Shown: in pieces, positions 24,201-37,600 of the stretch
Layout of the letters: every line of letters starts with the position of its first letter
How positions within the stretch are numbered: the first letter of the stretch is position 1
Origin: Diadema setosum
Taxonomy: Eukaryota; Echinodermata; Echinoidea; Diadematoida; Diadematidae
Direction of reading: 5' to 3'
Assembly (NCBI GenBank): GCA_033980235.1
Contig: CM067064.1
Coordinates: forward strand, 30,512,170-30,576,169
Length of the DNA stretch: 64,000 nucleotides
Position numbers and translations under genes: made by a program
The notes under the pieces: model-generated
Databases searched by the model: none
The model's input: only the letters and a program-made list of their open reading frames with translations
Told to the model about the DNA's origin: nothing

Positions 24201-26140
24201 TTGTGTCATTGTGCATACTGTACATGTACTTACTAGGCTAGTCCCACATAATAACATCTACAGTGTATGTATCCACAGGCAGTGTTTGTGTAGTTTTAGG
24301 CAAAGTGTGTGTTACAGTTGTAGTTCCATTTTTTGGGATCTACACGGAAGGAAATCTTTGTGTTCACATACATGTATATTTGCGGTCACTCCAACATTCA
24401 AAGCAACTACATTGTAGACAGCTTCATTTTGGTAAATACTAAATTTCTAATGAGTACTTCACATTTGCTGGCAGGAAGAAGCAGTGTCGTGTAACATGCG
24501 CAGGCAATGTGTCACAAGTTCATAGAGCATAGATGAATGTCACTAACTTCCTTCTTCAGCTTGAATTATTTTTTTCAGAAAAAAAACACCCAAACAAAAA
24601 CATAAGCATCGTATATGTTACATTGCATGTATACTTTGCATCCATTCTTGTGGCAAAGATGAAATATCAGTGGTGTAGTTTTCACCGGTGTGCAGTGCTC
24701 CGCTGTATTGAGTGCCGTTTCCAATGAGTACCGGTACATGTCTTGGATTTTATGTGTTTGGATTGAGTGTGTATCTAAGGAAAGATGTTTTCTCTCAGTT
24801 TCGGTGCGCCAGACTTCTCTGTTCATATTCTATCTGTCTGATGAGGGAAACCTATTGTCTTCACATGTACCACCATGAGTGGTCATGGATGTAATGAAGC
24901 ATGGGAAAATCTCTGTGTTTTCACTCATTATAAACCAAGGAATCAAATTTCTGTGGTCATATCCAGTCTACCTGTATCTTTTGATTACTAGTATTTTTTT
25001 TTTTCATTCGTGATTATATTACTAGTATTTTGTAATGAAGAATATGTACTTCTCTTTCACATGCACCTTCTTTGAGCCACAAACCCTTGTTTACATGTAT
25101 ACACTGTATTTTGTTTGCAGAATTTTCATACATGACATCTGTCTCCAGTACTAGACCCAAAATACTGAAAATCAGTGTTGCTGAATTGATAAGGACACAA
25201 TGATAAAGTTTAATGCAGCAAAATTCTCTTAGAGCTTTTAAGCACATTGTGTAGTACACTGTACTGATGCCTGTGTGGTACCAATACATTGTATACATGT
25301 TCATGTACGTATAGTGATTTTTTAAGATAAAGGTATTGTTTTCAATGTGGGATTTTACGTGTATTGCTCCAACTTTAAAAAAAGAAAAGAAAAAAAAGAC
25401 CCTTTTGAAAAGATCCCTGGATCAGTAAAAACTAAGATGATATGATACATGCAAAGCTGAACTGTTAATTAGAACACTGAGAATCATGCCATCAGTAACA
25501 GCTGAGGTACACATACATTGTATGTTATTTAGTTATCAATGCTTGTCTGGTAGCAACTTTTGAAACTGCTTACAAACAATGGAAACTTTAAACTATCATT
25601 TTTTAGACATGTATTGTTATTAAATTTTGCTCTTATATAGATAACACATTTTGTTGTGTTTGGCTGTACAGTTCAAAGTTGCTTTTAGTTGGTTCCATCA
25701 TATTTCATACTTTCATTCATTACGGATCTAAGCTTTGGTTCCATCATTAACTCATAGCCTTGTGTTGTCGATTCGCCCTGATAGCATACAAGTGTAGCAT
25801 ATGGTTTTGTAGCAATTTTTTTTTGTGTGTGTGTTTTGAATTGCCATCTGATGATTTTGATGTTTTTTGTCCAGGGATATGGATTTTACTTGGTTTTATC
25901 ATGAAATATGAAAAATGAATTCACTTTAGTTGAATTCTGTTCAAAGTTATTACAAGGTGAATCCACATTAATGATGTTTTTATTACTATTCTGTTGAGAT
26001 ATCATATCCAGCATTTAACACAGTGACAAGAAAGATTGACATTTTTTTCTCTCAAATTCTTCTGTTTCTTGCTTTTTTTGCTTTGATAATTTTGTACCCT
26101 GAAATGGTAAATTTTGTTGGACAGAATGCTTCGAATAAAC

Positions 26141-26310
26141 CAACGCTGCACACTGGCACTGGTCTGACGGTCCCTGACAAGTAAAAATGACTGTTGGACC
26201 AGTAACTCTTTCAGGAATGGACTGGTCAGTAGAAAATGGAAAAACTGGGTACCTACTGGTCTGACAGATGGGTCGGACCAGTGGAAAAAATGGGTTAGTG
26301 TGCAGCCCTG
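26141..26310. mobile_element. 170-bp TIR element, hAT-like ends
   Basis: The right end agtgtgcagccctg pairs with gctgcacact near the left end, and both ends carry actggtc and gaccagt words. The reverse-complement right terminus begins CAGGGCTGCACACT, reminiscent of hAT termini. No clear 8-bp target duplication was found, so the superfamily is uncertain. Confidence 0.55.
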
Positions 26311-28472
26311 GCTAAATTTACAAATTGTAGGACATGTGTGGTAAACAGCAAACATTTCCTATGAAACAATATACCGGTACTTGTGGTGTAAAATCAGGAG
26401 GATAATGTGATATAGAAGTGCAACTTCCTGTTTATTGCAGTTCACACACAATGTGAATGATCTCATTCTCAGTGGTTCCACATACTCTTCATCAACATTG
26501 TAAACCGTCATGTGCATCAACAGTCTGGGCAACCGCAATATGGAATCGTTATTGGATCTTTATGTTCAATCAGTTTGCTTTTGAATGGCAGCTCCTTTTG
26601 TTCTTAGTAATAGCTTCCCCCCTTTTTAGAGGAGGGTACTAGTTTTATGTTTACTTTATTTCCATAGTGTTTTGCAATTTTTGCCAAAAAGGTGTCTTCC
26701 CATGGTGAGGGAACCTAATTTGTGTGTCTGAAAACTAAATTGGATATTTTGATAGAAATGTTGTGAAGTCCTTAAAAGTTTGGTCATCCTGTTTTCAGGA
26801 GCACTGGAGACGCATTCAACTCCCCCTTACTTTTTTCTCCCTTCTGTTTTACAATTCTTAAAAAAGATGTCAACTGTTTCTCCTTTTTTTTTTTATATTT
26901 GATACTTAAAAAAAAATACAAATTTCTTGGAAAATAATGTTTTTCCCAAATAATGTCATTACTCTTACAATGTATATTGCAGAAAGAAAAAAGAATTTCC
27001 CACTAAAATATGCTGTTTCAGCCCTCAGAATACTGCTGTGCTGTTTACACTGTTGTCATCCCTTCTACAAGTTTAGTCATCTTGTTTTGAGCAGCAGTGG
27101 ATTGTATTGTGTATAGATTCCCTCTCACTTTAGTTGCTGAACTGTTTCACAAATGTCTCTTTTGAGGCTATCACCCTATACAAATGTATATTATCACCCC
27201 CATTGGAATGAGCAAGGAAAAACAAACAAACAAACAAACAAACAAGCCTTGAATTTTCTCTTAATGCATGCAGTGCCTGCCATATGTTTTATGATTGTTT
27301 TCTTGGGGGGGGGGGGGTGTTGGGAGTTTGTTCCATGGTCAAGTTGACTTTGAGATGGGATAGTTAAGCCTAAAGTTAAACAAACACAGTGAAAGTTGTT
27401 AATTTTTAATATTTAACTTTGCCATAAAAAAGCATACATCTCTTTATTAGGGGATATCTTTTTTGTTCCCTCATCATATTATTTTGTGCTTCATTGTACA
27501 TGGTTGGTTGAAAATGTATGCCCTTTCTCTTGAAGAAATATTACAGCATTAAAAATCAGTGTTTTAGGCTTTCGAGTCATGCTGTGATCAAATATTGTAA
27601 TATTAGTTTCTGCCATTGTAGTACACCCTGTATCTATGCATGTGAGTTGTTTTTTTTTTTTTCTCCTGTCAATTTTGAAGACTAGGAAAACCCGATATGT
27701 GTTGTTATAGTTTGCAAATTTATCACTTCCTGTCAAGATTGGCAGAGATACAATTGTACGTTGAACTTCACAAATGGCCCAGTGTTAGCAGTCTGCAATG
27801 TCACGTATGAAAATAGCCAAAAAGTTTTGAAATGCAGGCGAAGAAATTCCCCGAACATTCCCCGAACCGCACAAGACTTAGTCGCTGTTACTCAGTGCCC
27901 CCGTAAGTAATGCCGTATTGCTCAATGTCACTTGTTTTTTCCTTTTCTCTCCATGTTGGACCTAATTACATTAGTCAGTCTCCACAAACGGACACCGCTT
28001 AATTTCCTATTTCTCGTTCTGCCCAGCTGTGACACGCCTTTATGTATTGTGGTGGTTATCTCCGGATAATACAGACTTGTGGCACCTGTATATTATTTGT
28101 TATTCATATTACTGTTTTTACTGTTTTTTCTTTAAGGGGGGGGGGGGGGCTTGTTTATCAGTTTTCCTCGGTTGAACGTTGGATGTGGACAGGAAGGAAT
28201 TTCTGAATTGTGTGCGGTTAAGTTTTTAGTCAGGTACTTGCCACTGCCAATTTCATGGGGGGGGGGGGGGTGTGGGGAGAGGAGGGGGAGTAGTAACAAG
28301 GAGAGATGTAATGCAATGTCACTTTGAACTGTCAGATAAACTAATGGAGAGGGAACCAAGAAAGGAAATTAGCGCGTAATGGAGACGGAGGGTAAACACA
28401 CAGCCAGGACAAGAAGAACTGATTTCACCCTTCCTTGTTTTTTTTTTCTCTCTCCCCCCATCGTGTCTGCAG

Positions 28473-28682
28473 AGGTATCTGTTGCAAGCAGCCCAAGTCG
28501 ACAAATACCCCGAGTTTGCGGGGGTAGTATGTACAGTTGAGGATTCCCCCTGGTTGCGAGAAGGACCGCCTACCACCCCCTGACTGTGTGTGGCGTTATC
28601 GAGAGCCAGAGGAGGACGTCGTGAGCATTCTGCGCTTCTGACTCCGACTGGGATTCTACACCGTGCGTCATGGCAACCAAAA
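28473..28682 (+). CDS. MKK3/6 exon with 5' UTR and start codon
   Basis: The ATG at 28670 begins Met-Ala-Thr-Lys; only 13 coding bases (28670-28682) precede the donor gtaagg. An in-frame TGA at 28622-28624 closes the frame upstream, and the +4 base is G, so this start is well supported. A long pyrimidine tract (about 28430-28470) ends in tgcag at 28472. The exon may therefore be internal, spliced to an upstream non-coding exon; the best candidate donor is at 22140. If instead transcription starts nearby, the pyrimidine tract is promoter sequence. The next exon restores Arg5 across the junction. Confidence 0.8.
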
Positions 28683-31600
28683 GTAAGGGAAAATGCTCGG
28701 TGTGGGATTTTTAAGTTTGTTCGTGCTGTGGAGGAGATTGGAATATGAATTTCTTGATCCCCTCTCACCCCTATAATGGATGTCGGGGCTTTTGGAGTAA
28801 TGTTTGGTGTAGATCATCACCCAAAATATTGCATTGGTGATGGCATGGACAATGGGAATCATCATAAACCATGATCATTCTTACAACTCCCACTTTTTGC
28901 TATTGTAGTATCCCCAGTCAGCATTTAAAATATAGGCCAGCTTATATCTATTCTAAAATGTAATGTAATCAAATTGAATGCAGTGTCATTTGCTGAAAAT
29001 TTTACTGTTTTGATGGGGGTTTTGGATATTTCATGTCTTGTTCTGATGTTGTGCATTAGTCGAGTGTCTTGCAAGATAAGAGTATACATGTTATTGTTGG
29101 TCCATTTTACAGCATTACTAGATGAATTGTCTCACGAAGATTTGACTCCTGTGTGGCAACATAGTAAATAGGACTGCTGTTATTCTGATGCTGTATAACC
29201 TGTGGTGGCCCAATTCAAGAATTTTCAGACACATGCTGATGCTCAAAATAACAATCACTTTTAAAAGCATACACATTTTTTTTTTTTTAATTATGCTCTG
29301 ACTATCAAGATATCTATGATTAAAAATTACTGTGCTCATAAACTGTTCACTCGTGCTTTGTACAGATTTACCCATTCTGGATCTATTCTCATAGACAGTA
29401 GTGAATATGAGAATAAATTGAGTACCAGTGAATCTGGTTACAGATATTTGAAGCATGCAGTATTCAATTTCAACTTCAGTTTTTCTGTGACTCTTCTTCA
29501 TAACATAATATTAAAAACACTGGTAGTTTGGGAGACTATGCAGCCCGAATTGTTTAAATATGTGTGCCGTTGCTGGATAAGTGCTGTTATCCGTATTTGC
29601 TCAATGAGAATAGCGCTCATTAAGTCGAAGGTCATAGTAAACTTGAATGGCGTATATGAATGTACTGTATGTCACACGGTATTGTAGTCTTTACTCCGAT
29701 GAAATGTGTACAGCTGTATGTAATGATCCCGATATGTTCGATCTACAATGTACTGTACACTGTACAGTGTATGAAACTAGCATTCTCTTTCTCTCTCTCT
29801 GTACGACATACAGTATAGTACAATCAACCGAAATTCTTTTAGTGTACTCGTCTCCTGTGTGCTCAAGTTAACTAATCAATCCTTCTCCTGTAGTTGTGTT
29901 TAGTCAGATTTATTTGTTCCTGAAGACAACCTGTGTTAATTCTCACAGCAAAGTATATCCATCACATTTGTGCTACTGCCTCATGTAGGCCTTGTTTTCT
30001 TCATAAATCAAAACTTAAATTACATTTGTGCCATGTTGCCATTTAACTGATTCTGCAGGAGACTCGCTCAAAAGATGTAGTAAAATTGTGTATCTCAATA
30101 CTTCGTTAGCTCTCATTTTCGCGAGGGTTTAGTTTTCGTGAATTTTGCAAATCACTGTTGGACCGCAAATTGAACAACACATGAAAATGTCACCATGCGC
30201 AAGGGTAATAGTGCACTTTATACAATAAGCCTCAGCATTAAGTCGCAAAGACGACATCTCGCAAAAATGTCTGTGGCCTCATTTGCAGAAATATCTGTAT
30301 GCATTGATAACAGCTTATGCAGTATTCTATCAAGCATATAAAAGACTCCCTAATTTGGGAATCTTTTTTTGCCAATTGGGATGCATTCAACTCATCTGCA
30401 TCTCCCGGATTGTTCTTTGAAACAATAACTGAATTTGAAACATGAGTTTTGGAAGCCCTGCTTTTATGGTGCTCACTGTTTCCCACTTGATTTTTGGCAG
30501 CAAGGTGCCTACGTGATAAGATTTGTAACAAATTTTGACTTTCACCTCTCATTTCATTATTAATTTCAAGTGGTTGAATTGCTTTGTTTGTGGTTCGATG
30601 TTGTGAGCTTACCATCAATTGGTGTGTTTTCTTAAAGTGCTTTTAAAGTGCCTTTAGTCTGTTTTTTATTTCTGTAATCTGTTAATCAGCCCTTAAAATA
30701 TTCAGTTGATAGTAACAAGTTTTCCATTTGAAATTCAATATTTGTCTTTTCTTCATCTCATGTTTACAGGATCCAAGTTCAAAGGACCCAAATTAAGATT
30801 TGGAGAACTACCAGAGATTACCAAGCCCGAGGTTAAAAAGTGAGTTCTCTTTGAGGTATAGTGAAATACCATACTGACAGTGGTGCAGTATGGGTTAACC
30901 CATCCAGTCCCAGAATCACATTTCCATAGTTTGATGCTGTGTCTTTTGCAGTAAACTTTGTCATCATTACTTGCTAGTATTTCATATGTTGCATGACAAC
31001 TTTCTTTGAGCCCTATCCAGAGTTTGCAATGAAGTGATGGCAAGCTGATAATAATATCTGTGGCAGTATTATTCCAGGACATAATGGGTTGATAGTCTGC
31101 TGTGAACGTAGATTTTGAAACAAACTGGCTAAGTATCTTTACCATTTGCAGATGAAACAAAAACCCAACTTTAGTGCTTAAGAATACTTCTAAAAATGTG
31201 AGTTTGTTGTGAGTTAGGGATAGAAGCAACCAATGTAAAAATGTTAATCGGTATAGTAATGTTGAGTATTGTCAAATATACAAAATGTGAACGATAGTGA
31301 TAATTGTTTCGAGAATAAACCGTCTACAGTTATGGTTTAATTAAAAAAAATAGTGATATCTCCTTATATTTTATTGTGAAATTTTTATATGGTAGGATGT
31401 TTTTGTGATACAACTGACCCACACATATGTAACAGATCTGATAACTCAAACATTTTTTAAGTCAGTGCTCCCAGTGGTAAACAATACCTTTAAACAATGG
31501 GATGTGAAGGTATCCTGTGTTTATTCTGGGTCAGGTGAACCAGCAAAGTTTAACAGTAGTCAATATTTCTGTATTATACTACAGTTATAGTAGCTGGTGT

Positions 31601-34600
31601 CTGATGAAATAAGCACTTCTAAGATGTCTCAGAAGGTTTTCATTGTTTATATGTACTTGTCGGTGAGCGGTAGTTTTACTGTATATACAGTATGTATATA
31701 TATATTTTTTTTTTTAAAGCAGAAAAATCAAGCGATGTATTTTTCTTTGTTAACATCAATATATCAATACTTAGTCATCAGTGAGTGTGCAGATATGCAG
31801 TATGTAGTCTGAGACTATGAGTGATATTCAAGTATGTAGAAATTAGAGCTTATTTGTATCCATGCATAAACGCCCAATTTGGTGTGTGTCATAGTTGCTT
31901 TCGGATCTATCTCCTGAGTTTGAAAAGCACCTCTCAATGAGGGCAAGGGTTTTACTCTTGAGCCATCTGGATTGGGCGGGCGGTGACATCTGATTGAGGA
32001 TATTGGTGTTTTGACTGTGGTTTTGCCTGTTGTGGTTTATTTTGAACTTTTTCTTTGAGAGGTGCTCCACTGCCCTCCCCCCCCCCCCCCCCAACACCAA
32101 CACCAACAGCAGTTTTGTGGTTTGTGTACATACAGAGGGAGGAAGGGTGTGGTGAGGTGCTCATTCCCACCTGTTTCATTTTTGACTTGGCATGCTCAGC
32201 TGACTTTTACATCAACACTTTTTTTTTTCCCAGAAGACACACCTACTTATGACAGGGGAATTTACCTCAAACATTCAGTGATTCAGCGATTCAGTGAATT
32301 CCAGTGCAGAGAAATTAGAATGGTTTTAACAAAATCAAAGTGCCGATATAACTACTAGATGAGAAGGCTACAGAAAGAATTGATGTCCCATTTGTGGAAC
32401 AATACAAAGAAAATATACATGTAAGGAGAATTCCACAAAAGTGTATGAAAAATACACATTCCTTTGACTTGTAATTGACATACAATGCATGCATGCTAAG
32501 GGTAAGGTCGTTTTCCCTTCCTTCTGAAAGTGGTATTATTGTGCTAGAAAATTGAAAATGTGCTGTATTCTCTTTTTATTTTCTCTATGATGTGATGTTA
32601 TTCAATTGGGTATTCATTCTTTGTGTTGTTACCGCTGTTTTGGCAGGCCACCAGTCGGGCTAGACAACAAGGGTACACTAACGGTCAGCGGCCATGAATT
32701 TGAGGTGCACGCCCGCGACATGGTGGTGCTGGAAATGCTGGGCAGAGGGGCATACGGCATCGTGGAGAAAGTCAGCCACACGCCGAGCCAGGTGGTCATG
32801 GCAGTCAAGGTAAGGCACATCCCCCCTGCTGCTCTGGGTGACTTGGAGGCAGGCTTAGTGGGTAGCTAAGTACAGTCACCACTGTTTAATCAGGACTGTG
32901 GTTTACCAGGAACACATTTTAATATGACAATATAACCATAGCACTTCCCAGGCATTTTGTATTTACTGTTTTTAAAAGTGGGTCAAATTTCCATCATATA
33001 TATATACATGTATACAAAATAACAAATTTTGCCTACACTGAATATTACTGAAGGAGAAAAATTGGCGAGTTTCAAAACCAGCTGTAGCCATGGGTATTGA
33101 ATTAAACCTTTAAGCACATATAGAATTTACACTGTACATATGTGAAGGAGTTTTGATTAAGGTTTGCTTCAGATTTATTTGCTGAACATTGTGTCACATA
33201 GTTCACCTAGTACACTGAGCCCAGCATGGCCCCTCAAGGTATGCTGTTACTCACATTGGCATGTATCAGTCCCAGTTGCAAGTTTATTAAAACAAAAGTC
33301 CTAGTAAAATGTAAGTTGAATTTTGTTTTCGAAGATACATATGAAAGGTACATGTGGAGACAGAGCTTCTTAGGGACATTCATTGTGTATGTCAATTAGT
33401 GATGTAAAGGACCATTTATTGAACTAGTCACCATTATCACCACCATTGTCATCATCACCATCACTATCACCACCATCACCACCATCACCACCATCACCAC
33501 CATCACCACCATCATCATCATTACCATTATCACCATCATCACCATCATCATCAAGACCTCATTTAATGATCTAGTTTTCCCATTCTCTGAAGTTGGATGA
33601 CTCAGTTTCCTTTGTAGTTCTGTCTCCAGGCTGCCTGGTCTGTTGTTGTAAAATAGTGTTTGCATGAATAGAAACATGACTCTGTGTGCCTACAGCATAA
33701 AGTGGATGCTATTGTGTGAAGATGATACCAAAGATCAGGAATTGGTGTAATTCCACTCATAATCATGTATTGCTTTGTTCTCGAATGAGCCTTTGTCATC
33801 CCCCAAATGAAACTGAAACTTATTACTAGTTTACACCGGTGTTTGCATTGCCAGCAATGCAGGTCAGTCTTTACACAGGTATTATGTAAACAGTGAAGAT
33901 GAAGTCTTACCAATGTGTAATGAGTATGTAAGCAGCGCATCTTAGACTTGAGGTTTCGCCCTTTCAAAGGTCAACAAAAGTAGCCTCAGAGTAAATTAGT
34001 CACTCGGTGTATATGCTTGTACGAATTTGGTTCTTATCTCCATTGGTGTGAATGAAAAGCTGCCAATTTGCACCAATTGATTATGGAGCATGCCTCACAT
34101 ATGTTGAATATTTGCTCCACTGTGTGTATTGTGTGTGTGTGTGTGTGTGCCTGTAAATGGGGACCAGCCAACAACAACAACAACAAACAAAAACCCTGCT
34201 AGCTGTTGATTCATACACGTACCAACCATAAACATCCTTGCATGAAGAATGGATCTAGTAAGTTAGATCTAAATTGAGCATTAATGCACTTTGAAGGTAT
34301 TTGTAGGTTTCTTGACGGTATTTTGTAAGTTGGTAGGTATATATAGGATGGCCCATTGCATGAATACTTTGTATTAAGTGCTTTGTATCAAGCACAGTAA
34401 AAATGTTTATTATTATTATTAGAAGTAGTAGTATTAGTACTTAAATTTGGGTATTCTTCCATGAGATCTGTGATGATCCAACAATAGATGGGTTAAAAAG
34501 TGGTAGATACCCTGAGACAGGCGGGGCAACAAGCTAGGAAATAATCACATACACAGTATTTATGTGTGTGTACATGCATTGTTAAAGAGAAAGAACTGCA

Positions 34601-37600
34601 AAATTTCTGGTGACATTATTCCTTCCTTCTTGTTTTCATAACTGGAGCTGTAAATGTCAGATCTTTCCTTTGAGCTGTGATGGAGAAGACAAGACACAAA
34701 AATTCCACTATTATTGCTTGTTGTTGTACTTTTACTTTTTGTGTTTTGTGTTATAAATAAAACAGTGAAGCATGGTGTGACAATATTGATAGTTTACTGT
34801 TGATGCTGTTTTTCAGATAGGGATACCATTTCTCCTGTTGATATTGTGTCACTTTCCTCACGCGGCAAGTTTACTTTTGCTCTTGTCCGACAGAAAATGC
34901 GGGCGCAGGTGAACAGCACAGAGGATAAGAGGATACTAATGGACATGGACGTTGCCATGAGGAGTTCAGACTGCGGCTACACGGTGGAGTTCTATGGTGC
35001 TCTTTTTCAGGAGGTGAGACCCCCTTCCCTTACCCTCCCCCTCCCCCCCCCCCAAAAAAAAAAAAAAAAAAAAATTAAAAAAAGAAGAAAACTGTGCAAC
35101 AAAGATGATGGTTCTTGATTTTATCGGATTTTCATTTGAGACCCTTCTGCCACTTTGCAGTGCTCTAAAGTGCCCTTGCTACGACGAATGAACATTGTTT
35201 CTTCTGGGAAGCGCACTGCGTCTTGTCCCATATCTTTTTCTTCAGGTGTAATGCATACATTTCATTTCCCTATTGATTCAGAAAGAAAACAAAGAGAGTT
35301 TCAATGACTTGAAGTATGATGTTCGATGAAGCACTCCTTCATTTCTGTCACGCATGTTTTTCTTGAGACTCTGGACATTTGTCCTTGTTTGACTATTCCA
35401 AGAAAGAAAACAGAGACTCAATGGCTTGAAGTATGGTGTTGTATGAAGCATACTGCATTTCATCATTCGTTTTTCTTTTTTTGGAGATTCTGTCCATTTG
35501 TCTTTGATTGACCATTACAGAAAGAAAAACAGAGAGAAAGAGATACAAGTGTAGATAGAGGGAGAGAGAGAGAGAGAAATAGACAGAGGGAGATAGATAG
35601 ATGGACAGAGATAGATAGACAGATAGATGGACAGAGATAGATAGACAGATAGACAGAGATAGATAGACAGATAGATAGACAGAGATAGATAGATAGACAG
35701 AGATAGATAGACAGATATATAGATAGACAGAGATAGACAGATAGATAGATAGACAGAGATAGATAGATATATAGATAGATATATTTATAGATAGACAGAT
35801 AGATAGATAGACAGAGATAGATAGACAGATAGATATATAGATAGATAGATAGACAGAGATAGATAGATAGACAGAGATAGATAGACAGAGATAGATAGAT
35901 AGATAGACAGAAATAGATGGACAGATAGATGGATAGATAGATAGAAATAGACAAATATAGACAAATAGATGGATAGATAAATAGAGATAGACAGACAGGT
36001 AGACAGACTGATAGATAGATAGATGGATAGACAGACAGATAGACAGATAGATGGATAGATTGAACGATAGACAGAGATAGATAGACAGAGATGGACAGAT
36101 AGATTGATGGACATAGATAGACAGACAGATAGATAGATAGATAGATGAATAGACAGATCGCAAGACAGATAGATACTGTATGCGCCCAATATTTCGCAAG
36201 GTTTTTATTTTCGCGAATTTCGCGAGTCGGCTGCTAATTGCGAAATTGATTAATCCTGAGATAAATGTGATGTACGCGTACACACTTATCCATTCAGTAC
36301 ATGACTCCACTATCACGAATTTAACCACTCGCGGAATCGTTGGGAAGTCTCGATTCGCAATAATTGAGACTCGCGAAATATATAGCGTTTACAGTAGATA
36401 AAAAGACAGAGAGATAGAGATAGAGAGATTCAGTGGCATGTGGAATGATATTATTTTCACCAGCAAGAGGAAGCAAGGGATATTCCAATTTTCACTTTTC
36501 TTGGAATCACAGCAGAGATTATTTTGATGCTTTTGTTCTTTGCTTATGAGTCACATTAGCCGAAAGTCTCAAGTGAGCTATTTTGATAATTCTCCATCCA
36601 GCATCTACTGTGTGTCTTGCGTTAATCATGCTTTATTCGTAAACTTTTTTTTTTCACGTCTTCATCATTGTCTTGAAAACTACTGGGTGCATTGGACAGG
36701 GCTCAAATACATGTACCTAAACTAGCAAATTTCATGATTTTTGACATTTTTATCTTCTTCTGGAAAAGTGGGTGCTGGATTTTGACCAAACTTGGCAGGA
36801 ATTATCAGTGGAGGGAGGGAATCATAGTTTGTACTAATTGATAGGGGGGGGGGAGCTGGGGAGCTGGGGGAGGGCCAGATACCCCAAATTAAATCCCGAT
36901 TCTCAAGATTGTTGAGTTTGCATAAGGTGGAGTGCAATGAAGGCAGATTGTGATGCTCAGGTGAGCACTAAACCTGCAGGTCTCTTTGTTTTATGCCAGG
37001 TTCATGTGGCAGAGCTGTTGTTGTTACTGACCAAAGAGAATGGTAGATGATATACAAAATATAGTGACTAGAGTAGGTAACAAATGGGAACAGTTAGAGG
37101 GAGAAAAGGGATTGAGAATAGAAGGCAATGGGGTAGTTTATGGGATAGGGCTTGCAAAACGAAATTGATGATACTGTTAATTCTAGTGACATTTGAGATC
37201 GAGTGTTTATTCTGTGAAAAGAAAAAAAAAATATTGGGTTGAGTTGCCTTTGTAGTTGAGAGTGCATCTGGTTTCATTGCCATGTGTTGCATGTGAACTT
37301 GCTGCTGTCACTGTGAAGTGTGGGTGGTGAGCTTTCGAGGATCAGGAGCAGGTCTGCTGTACGATCAGTAGGTCCTGGGTTCAAGACCCCCAGTGAAACC
37401 AGCTGAGGTCAGTGCATGGTGTGTCATGCAGCGCCTTCTGTTTAGAGGCAGAATACTCTGTCCCGTGGACAGGACATAAAATGAAGGTCTTTTGCTTGAG
37501 AAAGTCGCAACTCAGTTGTGTTGGCACCATAGATTTCTTGGTGATTTCAATTTCTTGAATTTTTTTCAAGTTGACTGCTACAATGTATTGGAGAAATTAT

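Larger units (their letters stand above)
22140..28472 (+). other. Putative first intron of MKK3/6 or intergenic DNA
   Basis: No coding exon is recognised. It contains an inverted-repeat arm (22446-22610), a hairpin pair (22740-22840), a SINE (23770-24200), a hAT-like MITE (26141-26310), (CAAA)n near 27221 and poly-G runs near 27305, 28137 and 28258. Confidence 0.4.

Noticed and set aside
33424..33556. CRISPR-like or regular repeat array
   Set aside because: It is a simple trinucleotide microsatellite with no spacers; the genome is eukaryotic.
34846..34893. Upstream extension of MKK exon 4 through an open frame
   Set aside because: The homologous join is Lys82 to Lys83 at 34894; the extra residues have no counterpart in MKK3/6.
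35393..36328. 311-codon minus-strand open frame rich in Ser, Ile, Tyr and Leu
   Set aside because: It is produced by translating the GATA/GACA microsatellite; there is no splice or domain signal.
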